The position numbers and the translations under genes are program-made. The notes under the pieces were generated by a model, which did not search any database, was not told the DNA's origin, and saw only the letters and a program-made list of their open reading frames with translations. From contig CM074810.1 in the NCBI GenBank assembly GCA_037447605.1, positions 2,031,990 through 2,095,989 of the forward strand: a stretch of 64,000 bases of DNA, in the 5' to 3' direction. Position 1 is the first letter of the stretch; each line of letters starts with the position of its first letter. The stretch comes from Zygnema circumcarinatum. Its lineage: Eukaryota; Streptophyta; Zygnematophyceae; Zygnematales; Zygnemataceae. Positions 19,342 through 31,056 of this stretch are shown here, piece after piece.

Positions 19342-19396
19342 GCGCCACGTGGAGCCAACATCTGCGCCACGTGGAGCCAACATCTGCGCCACGTGG
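19342..19396 (+). repeat. 22-bp direct repeat carrying G-boxes
   Basis: Two complete 22-base units start at 19342 and 19364, with a third partial unit at 19386. Each begins GCGCCACGTGG and so carries a G-box (CACGTG). A fourth G-box stands alone at 19419. They lie about 1.2 kb upstream of the cupin start. Regulatory use is inference. Confidence 0.85.
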
Positions 19397-20644
19397 CGCT
19401 CCCTGCACTCGCAGCCTTCCACGTGGCAGCAGGATGTGGCCCGGACGCGGACCAACAACGACGGGCGGTGGCGCGCGTTCGCACGGGCCCGCGCTGCCCT
19501 CGCCGGGGGGAAGGGGGGGGGAGAAAGAGGGAGAGGGCCGGAGGAGCTATGGCCTGCGTGTTGGGCCGCACCGTCCCCCGCCGTCCCCTCGCCCTCACTG
19601 CTGCAGTCGGTACTCACTCGAGAGCGGGTCCAACCTCTGTGGGAGGCAGGGCGTGGCAGGGCACGGACAGAAGGAAGGTTTCTCTGGCACTTGGTACGTG
19701 CGAGGGTGGTGGCCTTGCTGGGCTGTTGGCTGCACGGTCTGCTCAATGAGGAAAGGCATCACGAGTTCAGCTAGGCGTTCTCAATTTGAATGTGCGTTTT
19801 ACATGAGATTTGAGCAGAAAAAATGCCTGTGTCTATGATCTGTAGGGTAAAATTCGAGGGTGTAAAGTCTCCATATGCCGATTGAAAAAAGTGCAGCAGA
19901 TTATTATAATCTCAGTAGCTGGACGCCGAGAGCAGGAAGCGCAACAATTATATTGACAGTAAGAGCGCGTCGCCTGCGGATCAAGATTACAAAGAATCGC
20001 ATTTCATTATAAGGTATATTCAAAAAAGTTAAGCAGGTTTATGTGGTGCGGACAACAAAATCATTCTAGAAATTCCCCTTATTCATTCATTGAATTTCAT
20101 ACAGTCTTTTAGTCTTTTCCTTCTCACTGCAGATAAAGTTTTTTTTAACTGAGTGCTCACCAGCCATAGCCCCCCTCTCCTCCCACACACAGACTCGAGT
20201 AGAAGCTTTTGAGGATGTAGCCTTATGTGAAACCGCTGAATCCCATTCGCGGGACCTATTGACTTTGTTTCCTTTCTTCTCGAGCACTTGAACCTTTGCC
20301 ATTAAAAAAATGTAAACTATTTATGCTGCGTATGCTAAGACTTTGCGATGACGTTTATTTAGTCAGCTAGCTTCAAATATAGTAAGACCTCTGGTTGCAA
20401 ACGAAAGCAGGAGGTCGCAGCCCTATCTTGAGGGTAGGTTCCTTTCTTGCATTCTTTCAACGTATGCATACATTGGGTAAAGAGCTTATTCTTGTTGAAG
20501 TATACTGTCTCTTTACGGATGGTGAAGGTGAGATTCAAGTGCTGCGTTCAACTTCGCTGGGTGTAGAGTTTTACTCGTCGTTCGACGGTTTGGGTGACAG
20601 CTGCGGGCCTCCTGTTTTCCTCGTCGACGGGGCGAGTCACGGCC

Positions 20645-21275
20645 ATGGCCGCTGAGAAAGTTGATGCGAAGCAGCCAGAGAACTTCTCCTACACACATCT
20701 GTGGGTGTCAGCTGACGGAGAGACACACATCCGAGAGGGCAAGCTGACTGGATTTGAGTTGAAGACGTATGCTGCTTCCACGCCTCAGTTCGTGGCGCAG
20801 TCGGCTCCTCCAACCAAAGTTGTGTTCACAGAGCTCGCGGTAGGCAACAAGCAGGACTGGCACAGTTGCCCGGAAGTGCAGTTCGTCGTGTCACTTTCTG
20901 GGAAATGGTGAGACTCCTCTCATATCACAACTAGAAGGCAACAAGTTCTTTCCTGATCATGGAACCACGAGTTTCTCGTGAACCTCGGAGTTTTTTCCCA
21001 CTCATAATTGCTACGGGCAATATTGAATGACTCTCCTCGATTTTTGGAACGTTGCTTTTTGCAGGTATATAGAAACATCCGATGGCTCCCGGAGGGAATT
21101 TGGGCCTGGGGAGATTCTTTTCCAGGACAACACAAAGAACAACCCGGCTGCAAAGCAGCCACAGCACAAGTCGGGAGTGGTGGGGGATGCGCCCAACCAG
21201 CAGCTCATCGTGCAGGTGGCGAGGCAGCCCGAGGTGGACAACCCCTGCCCCGCAGACCTGTGCGGCCCTCCGTAG
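20645..21275 (+). CDS. Small cupin-domain protein
   Basis: Two exons, 20645-20907 and 21065-21275, give 157 residues; the split Trp codon (TG|G) fixes the splice. The start at 20645 is the first ATG in frame. The fold is a single cupin: motif 1 around QDWHSCPEVQFVVSLSGKW (residues about 70-88), then SDGSRREFGPGEI, the second cupin motif region with LFQDNTKN, ending in KSGVVGD and a short DNPCPADLCGPP tail. Similar small cupins are common in bacteria and in plants, mostly with unknown substrate. Only one His is obvious in motif 1 (WHSCP) and motif 2 has Asp/Lys where enzymes often have His, so metal binding and catalysis are uncertain. No signal or transit peptide is evident. It is convergent with the prolyl 4-hydroxylase gene. 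Confidence 0.82.
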
Positions 21276-21933
21276 GGAGACACTCTGCTCCAGTGGGAAC
21301 GTGCAGAATCAGAAAATAGTGGTTAGCCAGAGGCTACAAGCAGCCTACCCTTTGCTTTTGTCCCTGCCTCGGTCTGTAAATATGTACATGTTATGAGCGG
21401 ATGGACCACCGTGCATTTTTTTTTGCATAACACATTTAGCAAGCAATGCTTGAGGACACGACCAGACAGCCTGTATGACTGCTGCTTTGGCACACTGCTA
21501 CGAGAGGGGAGGAGAGCCGACATGAGGAGCTATAAACATGCAAAAGTTCTGCTTGCTGGTGTCTCCTCTTCATTCCTTCGAGCGGGACAATGCTTGCGTG
21601 TATGTACAATCTCAGAGATGTGACGAGACGGGACGGTTCAGCCGGTCGAGTTTGAGTGCAGCCTTGCCAAGCGGCAATCTTTCCACTGACTACACTTCTC
21701 ACCGAATGCTGCCTTCCCTATCTCTTTTCTGCCCCTCCTAGACTAGTGCTACTAGTAACGCATCCAGCTTCTCTGTATTGAACACGTAATCGGCTTAACA
21801 ATGGCACATTTGTCAGAAAGTGTAAAAAAAATTGCTTCGTAAGCCCTTTCCAGTAAGCTGCCTCGCGCCTCCCAATGTGCAGAAGGCATGAAAGAAATAG
21901 GGAGCAGTTGTGCGCCTAATGAGAGGTGTGCGC
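21276..21933. other. Intergenic region, cupin / P4H 3' ends
   Basis: A 658-base spacer between two convergent genes, expected to contain both 3' UTRs. No further coding or RNA feature recognised. Confidence 0.6.
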
Positions 21934-24900
21934 CTAGAGAAAGACGCCCTGACGCATCCACTTGGTGGCAGACCACTTCTCGCCCCGCAACGTGGGGCAG
22001 CTTCCGTGCAGACTGGCGGGGTCGGTGCTCCCATCCAGCTTCTGGTAGGACAGTAACACAGGCAGCTGCGTGTCAGATGCACTGCTTCTTGCAGTTGCAC
22101 GCAACATTTGCATCCATGCAACTACAACAGCCGAGTGCAAAGAGTTTCCATGCAGTCTGACACAACGCGGCTCATCTCCCTCCCTCTGCATGGAAGCACC
22201 CTCCACAGCCATGCATGACCAAAGCAACGCTTCTGTCAGAGCAGCCAGAAGATGCCAAAGGTAAGAGAGAGATGCCCACCACACTCCAGAAGAGAACGGC
22301 GTCTCCTTTAGTGGCCGGCACGCACAGGCCCTTCTTCCTCTCCCCCCCGCACATGCACTCGCCCTTCCCCGCCTGCAGCCCCCCCCTCAGCCACACTTCA
22401 GACACACAGGCAGCAGCAGGGCGAGCACAATGTCAAACTTCAGAAGCAGCAACGACGTAACAAGCTCACTTTGGGGAATATGGTTTCGCCTCCTTCCTCC
22501 GGCTGCCGCAGGTACATGAGCACCGTCGCAACTCGTTGCCCCCCGCGCTTAAGGTTGAACTGAAGCATGCACACACGGGAAATGGAAAAGCAGAAAACGC
22601 CATTGCAAAAATGAGCGCCCTCCCCTTCCCAAATAAATAAATAGTACACAGAAATAATCTGTATTACCCAAGAGTTCTACTCAACTACTCGTCGCAACTT
22701 CCACTCTGACAGCTGTCTGAACCTCTGACAGGTTATACAACAGTTTTGGGAATATTTAGGGACCTTGCACAGCCCACCTCATCGCTGAAGTAGTCAAAGT
22801 GTGGATGGTATTCCTGCTGCTTCTCATATCTGCAGCCAAAAGCAAGCCCTTGAGCTTTGAAGATCGATTACTTGGAAAACGGGGCGGGGGAATGCAAGCA
22901 CATAAGGTATTGGTGTGAGGAAGGGCACCTGAGAATCTGAATCGCTTCCCCATTCTCCACCGGCACCTGGGCATGAACGGCTATTCTCTGCTCAATGGCC
23001 TGCATCCGGAGGCCCCCCATCACCCCCGGGTGACTTCTTCCGTTTTCTAAAACTTGCTCATTTGATGCAGAAATGATCAAGTTGACATCACTTTGCATCC
23101 CATGTTTCCTTTTGGAAGTTTCCTGGGTCCTTTTTCAGCCTTTAGAATGTGATTTCGACCAGTTCAGTTTGTATGAAGTCCATGGGACCTCTGCCGACTC
23201 ACCTTCACAAAGTCACGCTTGCGGTCACCCTGCGTCAAGAACATGCCACTGCTTGTTCGCCCTTGGCTTTTGATTCCCTGCTTTTTTCAAATGCACAGAT
23301 TTAACTCGGCGAAAACAAGTTAATGGTCAAAAGAAAAGGAATGGTGGATCAAACATCACAAATTTCTCAACGCAAGAATCATCATAAACTCCAACGTTCT
23401 ACTCAAAACTCAGTATTTCCTCTGAACAGCAGCGATGAAAGCCCACCTTTCCTGTCTTAACATCAACCACAGTAGAACCGGAGAGGTGCGGTTTTCCCAA
23501 ATCTACCATCTTCTGACATTCCTGCGAGCAGCGAAACCCCGAGTGATTCTCTCCAGGACATCTCTTTTGTAGTCACGCATAATGCAGAGAAATCACCTTT
23601 ACGCACCCTAATCTCGAAGCAAGGAAGTTTACGTAATGTCTCACAAGCCTCAGTACTTGAAAATGACAATTATGGGGCTTTGGAATTCGAACATATCCGC
23701 ACCTCATCACTCAGGAAATTGTGGAAAACAACAATCCGAGGAGTCCAGCTTACAACTTCTGGTCTCACCTGCGTCCCAAAGGCTGCCAGAGAACAAATCA
23801 TGGGATCGGAAAGGAAGGATTGGCAGTTTCAGCTGAACAAATTTACTTTGTTTTATTCGAACATGCAGCTAAACAACGGTCTATAGAACAGAGTGTCTGT
23901 TGAGATTCTCACCAGCCCCAAGCGCAACAGCTTTGCTTGAGGGTCACTGCTCCAAAGCTCCTTCAATACATCGGGCACACGTGGAACAGCTGCCATCATT
24001 CCCCAACAATCACAATGTGAGTTGTAAGAACATAAGCCCCTCGTTGATTACATCCACGCATCATGTTCATAACGTGAATTGGGTGCATATCGTCCTTCGA
24101 GAAAGTGATATGAGACAAGCATCAAGAATACGCCAAAAGGGAGAGACGGCTGCCAGCGGTCACACTGCTCCAAAGGATGAGAAGCTGGAAGCAATCATCC
24201 ATGAAAGGAAAGAAGGAGAGAAACGAGATAGGTCATGCGAGATGGCCAACCATCTCCCAACTATCTAGAATAGACAACTCTCAGAAATCGATCAATATTC
24301 ATTTCGAAGAATTGTGTTTATTGTTACTTTGACCTGTTGGAAACAAAAGAGTCAATATCCCTGTGGAGATTGCAACATAAGTTGAGCCGTCTTGATGCGC
24401 AACTCACCTCCAGAAACTTCCGAAATGATCACTGAGCGCCCTTCTTGTGCTTTTCTTCTTGACAGATGCCCTCCTGCAATATTATTCATCTGGAATTAGT
24501 AATGCTAAAAAGGGGCAAGTCTAAAAAGGCATCCGGTTTCAAAAACTCCCAAGTCTTGTCGGTCAATGTTTCCAACTACGGTTCAAAGTAAGTCCATTCA
24601 TCGTCTGAATGCATTTTCAGACTGTGATGGCGCAGGGAGCAGGACAGTAAGCAGCTTGAATATATGAACAATTTCCTAAGGTTCCATGTGAGCTGGCCAC
24701 GAGTGAAAGCTGCACTGAAACAGTTTCGCATACGAATAATCCTATAAAACCGCTTTTAGTTCATGTTTTGTGATAATCAGTGCCGCCGGCATCATTAAAC
24801 CTGAAACAACTCACAGAATTCTCACAATGTTTCAAGAAAATACAGTTTGCGTACCATCAGCTTCCTCCAAACTCCTCAAAGTCGCGAGCTGAAGGAGAGC

Positions 24901-25573
24901 AACTGCCACACATAAAACCATAGAGAGCTTGAGGGTGGACTTTTTTCTTAGATTTTAACGAAACACAAATCAAGCCTCACCGCATCGACAGATTATCCTC
25001 TCCATGCATGAGAGTGAGCCTACTTTTGTCCGATGACACATACTCTCCAAAAAGCAAATCCATCAAATATCTATCTATAGGGAAGCTCTTTTTCGTCCAG
25101 GAACAAGTGATTCGCGCAGTCTTCGTTTCGCCATGAGCCTTTTTTTAGCTCCTTAGAGTTAGACGCAAAAATATAAGAGCAAAGGTAAAACGAATAAAAA
25201 ATACAATGGAACCAATTAGCAACTCCAATTCTTGCGCTTAAACGGCCTTTAGCACACAATAAAGAATTTCAATCCTGCTTCAAGATTTTCGAACACTTCA
25301 TTCTTTCTCGATGTTGACGAGACCATCTATTCTTGAGTGCTTGCTGTTTAGCCCTAATGCGATCCTCAGAATGCTTCACCCCGTCTGTGCCATCATCACC
25401 TCAATTTGACCAAAGTGAATGCACGCATCTACCTGCATCACATTCCCGTCATTCATCACAATCCTTCTTACGCGCCTCTTCATTGCTCAATCGCCCTCAC
25501 CTGAAGCCATGCCAGCTGTCATGATGCCGAGAAGCACGAGAACCAGTCGAATCCATGCCGTGCTAGAGACCAT
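21934..25573 (-). CDS. Prolyl 4-hydroxylase (2-oxoglutarate/Fe(II) dioxygenase)
   Basis: Hydroxylates proline in secreted or cell-wall proteins such as extensins and arabinogalactan proteins, in the ER/Golgi. Coding exons on the minus strand: 25573-25501, 24473-24408, 23989-23913, 23768-23703, 23521-23447, 23277-23203, 22999-22929, 22829-22778, 22559-22470, 22372-22280, 22041-21934; all phases agree, 281 residues. It starts MVSSTAWIRLVLVLLGIMT, a signal peptide or anchor ending near MASG. Then VSWTPRIVVFHNFLS, RTSSGMFL, LPVENG-like VPVENGEAIQILR, the iron motif HFD (in YHPHFDYFSDE), RVATVLMYL, GGETIFP, and the distal His plus 2-oxoglutarate Lys in SLHGSCP...GEKWSATKW. A Cys-rich insert sits between GGETIFP and KGDAVLFW, as in plant P4Hs of the AtP4H-10/13 type. 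All ligands are present, so it should be active. Confidence 0.93.
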
Positions 25574-25936
25574 TATTTATTCTCAACCCGTTGTCCAAGG
25601 CTCTCTCTACCCAACAGCTAATCCTTTCTCCTTTTCATCGCATTGCCCTCCCCATCACATGCGTACACTCCCTCCCTCCCTCACCCTCCGCCCGCCGCTC
25701 CATGCCGCAGTTACGCGTGATGGCGTGACGCCAACGGCGTGGATTTAACCATGACACCTGTCACGCTTCTATACAACAGTCACGTCGCGCACGTCCGTAC
25801 GGTCTGACGAACTGTCCACGTACGGACGAGAGCGGGCGGGACGCGGACCCGTTGGCGGTGGGGCGGCGAGCAGCGGCCCAACCATTGGTCCGCAATGGTT
25901 GGCCGTCCAACAGCCGTGAGAAAGGCTGATGAGAAG

Positions 25937-26048
25937 CATTGGCGTCCAACGGTTGACGCCAATTCGCAACCATTCGCAATTTGATTCGCAACCATTGGCG
26001 TCCAACGGTTGACGCCAATTCGCAACCATTCGCAATTTGATTCGCAAC
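25937..26048 (+). repeat. 56-bp tandem repeat, two exact copies
   Basis: Two head-to-tail copies (25937-25992 and 25993-26048), each starting CATTGGCGTCCAACGG and ending TTGATTCGCAAC; a third copy is begun by CATTGG at 26049. Each unit contains the inverted pair GCGTCAAC/GTTGACGC in close form. It is about 370 bases upstream of the P4H start codon, so it could affect its promoter. Confidence 0.95.
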
Positions 26049-27062
26049 CATTGGCCAATGGGCAAAGGCTGAATGGCGGAGAGCTTTGGCAAAAAAGCTG
26101 CCGTGGGGTCGTTCGTTACCTTCGCGGTTGCTCCTCGCGTGAGTGTCTCCATCTTCAGCTGTGTTGTGCTATGGAACTCGTTCTCTGTTGGAAATCTGTC
26201 AGCTCTATCTCTCGTGTCTAGCTACGTGTGATCATGTGAATGGAGAATCAAAGCAGCAGGGCATGTCTCATCCATTCAGCACAAACCCAACACGAATAAA
26301 ACACAAAAGAGTTTGAAAGAAATCAAAGAAATAAATTGAGATTCGAATACATGGAAATCTCTCAGACTCAAGGAAAATATACGAATGAAATAATCATTTT
26401 TTCATCCGATAATCAAAAAGCAGGCACCTCCGCCACAGTCTTAACCTGAAACACTGCGAGGATCCTCCCTCGTGCAACGGAGGGACCTTCATGTCTTTGG
26501 AGTCAAAAGCGTTCGAGAAAAATCTGCTGTCTTTCTGCTTGCCGTCACGGCGGTCCTCTTGGACGAAACCGTGAATAAAAATCTCATGGGTAGACGCTTG
26601 ATCAATGCTCTATGTGTCACACATCAACGACCTTCGCGGCTGCTTCTAGGGAGGGCTGCGCTGTTGAGCCTAGGCGTAGCTGTTTGCGCCTAGCTTTTTT
26701 CATTTGTCCTTCGGTCCTTTGCGACCAGTTCCTCGTGGTTCCCCATGTTGATTTTGTCCATGTACATTTGATGGCATCGCCATCGTGAGATCAATGCCAC
26801 ATCCTTTGCTCCTTATTGGCTTCCCGCAGATTCACGCGACTGCTTCAAGCGAGACATCCCTTCTCCATTCGGCTCGCTCGCTCAGGTCTGCGTCGCCCCA
26901 TGCACACTTCGGATTCCACTTCCAGCGTGCGTGGCTTCTCACGGGCCCTCAGAGCTGTGCCCCTACCGAGTGCGGGTGGGCCGCCATCCGCAGCGGTGGG
27001 GCGAGCACGGGCCCGCGGACCTCACCGGAAGGAGGCACCTCCACCCTGCGCGGCGCCGGGTT

Positions 27063-27097
27063 TAAAAAAAAAAAAAAAATGAAGAAAAAAAAAAAAT
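27063..27097 (+). repeat. A-rich tract after GC-rich segment
   Basis: Runs of 15 and 12 A bases separated by short ATG-containing words follow a GC-rich segment. This 3' poly-A look could mark an old retroposed copy on the plus strand, but no source gene or target-site duplication was found. Confidence 0.5.
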
Positions 27098-27223
27098 GAA
27101 ATGGTTAAAAAATCAAAGCTCCATAGGAGCGTGCGTCATCTTTTGGAATCTACGCCAGAAGAACCGCGAAGGAGCCCACAAAACAACATAGCAAAGTAAC
27201 AAAAGAACAGCTGCAAAACACCC

Positions 27224-30200
27224 TTATTCCTTTCCCAGGCTGCCATACCTGTTATGTACTGACATGTACTCGTCGGTCTCGTCCAGGATCTCTTCCTGCA
27301 GCAGCTCCTCTATCACGTCCTCCATAGTCACGATGCCCACGACCTCCTGATCTTCCGGCAGAAATGGGACGGAAGCATAGCTTTCAGGTTCTTGCAGAAG
27401 CAGCACTCGCCCGGACCCCGTGTGTTCCCACTTCTTGCTAGCTCGACTCGATGCCGACCCTGCAGAGACTTTCAAATCTCCCTCTCCTGCAGTATTCTGC
27501 CTATGTTGGCTGCTTCTAAGGTGAGGAGGGCTGCGACTGGGAGATCTTATGTAGGACACAGACGGATTTCGCAACACAGTGGGAAGACGAGCCTCGCCTC
27601 TCTCAGCGTTGTCAAGGGACTCCTCTTTTTTACTGTCACCTGCACCTGTAAGAGACCCCGTGTCACAGGATGTGCGTTCATAGCCGTAACTACAGCTCTT
27701 GTAAGTGAGGATTGCGATGAGCGACGAATGCCACCCACAGCAAACATCCGCACTCTTGTTTCTGCGGCTGCTGTGTCGACCGGCAACGACCTCATCTGAA
27801 ACGCTGCTTTGGTCATACCGTCAGCAGTAGGGCGAGAGTCATCATCCACTGAAGCAGGCATGGAGGCCATGGCTTCCTCCCCTCCCGGAGACCCCTCTCG
27901 AAGGAGAGAGCGCTCTGAGGGGGACAGACTTCCGCTTTCGCGGGGGAGGAGGCCGAGGGTGGTGCCGCTAGAACCGGATCCGACGTGGCGCGTTCGGACA
28001 ACGGCAGCGATGTGGCTGTGGCCCTTTTGGAAGTCGTTCAAAAGATCGTACAGCGGCATGGCCACGCTCACCCTGGGATAAGGGCCGACCAGATGCAGAA
28101 TTAGCCATGCTTGCGGAGATGTTTGGTCATGGTTGTCGCAGACAGGCTGAAGACAAACATTGCATGATTTGCGTTTGCATCAACGAGATTCATATCTGTT
28201 AAAGCAACGAGAAACGAGCGTTCCGGAGAGGGAAGTCAAGTTGGCATCAAACGAGACACTGGAAGCATTCCCAGCCATGGGAATCGGAAATACCGTGGCA
28301 ATTTCCGGATGGTGAGGTTCCGAACGACGAGGTTATCTTCAGGACGCACATTAAGTAGATTTTTCACCTGCAGAAAAAAAACGGCGGATGCCATTCTCAG
28401 CGTGAACCCTTTTCAAACCCTTCATAGATTGGTCGACAAGAGTGAGTCCACATAGCAGCCTTCACCATATATCCAAAGCCCGCTGAATGCTGCAAACGAA
28501 TTTAGGAGTACAAGCTTTGGAAAGTGTTCTCATCATTGCTAAGCCCCTTCAACTGTCCTGACATATCCGTTTTGCCACCTTGCAGGTCATTCACACTCAC
28601 CAGTAGCAAACCAAAAATATTCGATTTGTCTCCAGAATAGACCGGCACGCGGCTGTGTCCTCGCAACATCAGCTGATTGAGAATCTCTCTGCGCCGCCCC
28701 CGACATCCAAAATATCCGACAATGAGAGAGACATTCGCTGAAATCACTATAAGTAGCCGTTTGGCGTCAACCTGTAGATTTTGCAGACGCTGTATATGCG
28801 TTGGAAGCTACGTATCGAGATCATATTCTCTCGATGTAATATGCGGGAATTCGTCCGCAGATCAGTTCATTAATGCAGATTTGGTACATGACCAACAAAG
28901 AAGCTTTCGATGCAGAAACCGGGAGGGAGAAGCACAGCAAATAGCCTAAAGAACTTGTAAGTCGGTGTTATACACTTGATAAGCCATGAATGCATTGGCG
29001 GGTATAGGCCTTGAAACTCGAAACTTGCAGAATGCAACAATGTTAATAACAACCCAGTGGTTCATGTACATACGCATCCAACTTCGTGTTGATGTCGAGA
29101 GAAAACGTCTCTGCGATCGGAGTCATCACTTGCTCCGCCGTTTTGTTCGCCATGTCGAGGGCCCCAGCGATGATGGTGGCCTCGTCGTTGCTTAAATCAC
29201 CTCCTTTCCCCGCCTGCCGGGAAAATGGTGTCACGTCAGAGGCCACATCCGCAGTTCCCCTCTCCTTTCCCTGCCTTTTCCACTCCCCCTCCCTCTCTCT
29301 CTCTCTCTCTTTCGATATCTCTCTCGCAGTATACGTACCAGTATCGAGCAGTCCTTGAACACTTAGACAACAGTACGTGTACCAACTTTCATATGAGATG
29401 CGTATGAGTTCAGCTGATCTCGTATTCAAGCTCATGTAAGAAATGCTCGAGGGAGGAAAGGGCCACTCGAGACCTCACCAGCTCAGCGTGCATATGAACG
29501 AAAGCGCTCAGTTCCGCGCGACGAAAAAGGCCTTCGTTTTTATGTCCTAGAAACCAGTCAAGCAGCTGCAATGCAAAATAGTTCGAAACAGATTACTCTA
29601 CCACGCAAAATAGAAAAGTGCACATCATGATGGTTAAAAAAGACCAAAGCAAGCAAACGCCTGCGAGGCATAATTGATTTAAATCACGGAAAGTCTTATT
29701 TTTCCCAAGGGGCTGTACCTTGCTTATTGGATAAGCAACTGGAAAAAACAAGATGACAAGGATCCGAACAAGCGGAGCAGCAGCCGCTCCAATGAGGAGG
29801 CCATAGCGAGTGCAAACCGCTTGCGGCAGTATCTGGAAATGACAAACTTTCGGAGTTAAGTCATTCGGTAGCACATGGTAGTTTGTTAAAATTGAAGAAA
29901 CGTGGATAAGACAACATACGCAGCACTTATGATTTTGCATCCTTTAGTGACAGGTCCCACTTTATGCTCCCTCCCCCATCAGATCGAAGTCTCAGTCGTC
30001 AATATTTCTCCGTAAGATTACTTACCTCTGCGAAAATAAGAATGAGTGAAACGGAAATAAGGATGGCACCCCAGGAGGGAACGAGTTCGTCCAAGAATAT
30101 AGGAAGAGCCTGCAGCAAACAAAAAACTACTGGATTGACTGGAAAGGCGATGTAAAAACAGTGCGTAGCAATAGTTGCCGTACATAGGTGGGGCCTTCCT

Positions 30201-31056
30201 TTCTCCCCAATTTCCCACGGCTCAAGCATAAAGTTCCCCTCACCTCCATAGCCAATGCGTTACCAATGAGAAGCGTGCACAGAAGCAGGTGCTGATTCTT
30301 CACCAGCGGGAAAATAATAGCTGCAAACGAACATGCGCACAGAAAAGTAAAAAAACGGGATGTTTCTTTGGGGAAACACGGAGCAGGAATGGATGCAGAA
30401 TTTCCGGTGATTTGCACGACGCGAGCAGCACTTTCCATTCATTCACTCTCCCTTCCCCCTTCTGCACCCCCTTCCCTCCACCCCCGTGACATGACCTCAT
30501 GGCCTGCCTGTTGGCGGTGAGCGCTGCCTTGCCTGCATGCCGCTTGTCCTTCTCAGTGCCGCTCTTTTGCAGCACTTCCAGGTCCACTAACCCGAGCGAC
30601 ATGAGACCAAGCGTTAAACCTGCACAGAAAATTTCCGTCTGATTCATGCTACAGACGGAATGGAACGCGAGAAGTTGACCGGTGTCCTTGTGTAGTTCAA
30701 GAGGTGTGGCCTACGGATTATGAACGACGTCGAACAAATAGGACCAAACATATCCTACTGAATTATCTTTCTCTGATTCTTTTCTAAAGGAAAAGACCCT
30801 GACGTGTGAAATTCTGACGTTTCATGAACATGGTGGAGACAAGCTCATGGGAGAGGAAAAGGGAAAGTCTTGTTCGTGATGTGCTGCATATATTCTCAGT
30901 ATCGTAAGGATGTAGCTCAAAAACAAAAAGAAAAAAAAACACTTGAAGCACATAAAGGTATACGTTCGCACCGGACATGCATCCTGCAAACACAACCAGG
31001 GCCAGGGAGATAGCCACGTATATCCAGAAGGTGGGACCGCAGCAGGCATGCGTCAT
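27224..31056 (-). CDS. CNNM / DUF21-CBS domain membrane protein
   Basis: Member of the CNNM/CorC-like family (plant CBSDUF proteins), linked in other organisms to magnesium transport. Exons on the minus strand: 31056-30972, 30619-30533, 30320-30244, 30109-30026, 29832-29719, 29565-29479, 29213-29074, 28688-28601, 28367-28294, 28072-27655, about 27496-27224; roughly 508 residues. The DUF21 part has [52 protein letters not shown] and [18 protein letters not shown], about four membrane segments. Then [17 protein letters not shown], the CBS pair with [12 protein letters not shown] and [18 protein letters not shown], split by a long Ser/Arg-rich insert of about 140 residues. The second intron has a GC donor (AG|GCAAGG). 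The first exon is short with an N-terminal start [10 protein letters not shown]. The last splice and the C-terminus are uncertain: a GTATGG donor at 27248 could extend the protein. Confidence 0.9.

Larger units (their letters stand above)
18624..20644. other. Low-complexity spacer upstream of the cupin gene
   Basis: GC-rich, repeat-dominated DNA from about 18820 to 19650, then AT-richer sequence to the cupin start. The several long open frames here (for example 18635-19774 on plus and 18789-19598 on minus) are Pro/Ala/His/Gly-rich translations of a 6-bp minisatellite in both directions and have no domain. Apart from the repeats listed separately I see no gene. Confidence 0.6.
25574..27223. 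other. P4H upstream / CNNM downstream region
   Basis: A 1.65-kb spacer containing the P4H promoter on its left side and the CNNM 3' end on its right. It holds the 56-bp tandem repeat at 25937-26048 and a GC-rich stretch ending in A-rich tracts at about 27063-27097. A last small exon of the CNNM gene could lie here but I could not identify one. Confidence 0.5.

Noticed and set aside
19342-19396. CRISPR-like short repeats
   Set aside because: Units are head-to-tail without unique spacers, there are no cas genes, and the DNA is eukaryotic.
18635-19774. 379-residue open frame on plus and 269-residue frame on minus, Pro/Val and His/Gly rich
   Set aside because: Both are translations of the 6-bp minisatellite; a period divisible by three keeps all frames open. 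No domain or splice context.
26785-27099. Small protein ending in poly-lysine
   Set aside because: The lysines come from A-runs; no conserved features or splice partners.
30505-30532. Extension of CNNM exon 2 to a GT donor further on
   Set aside because: It leaves the wrong phase for the next exon and inserts residues not present in CBSDUF relatives; the GC donor fits.
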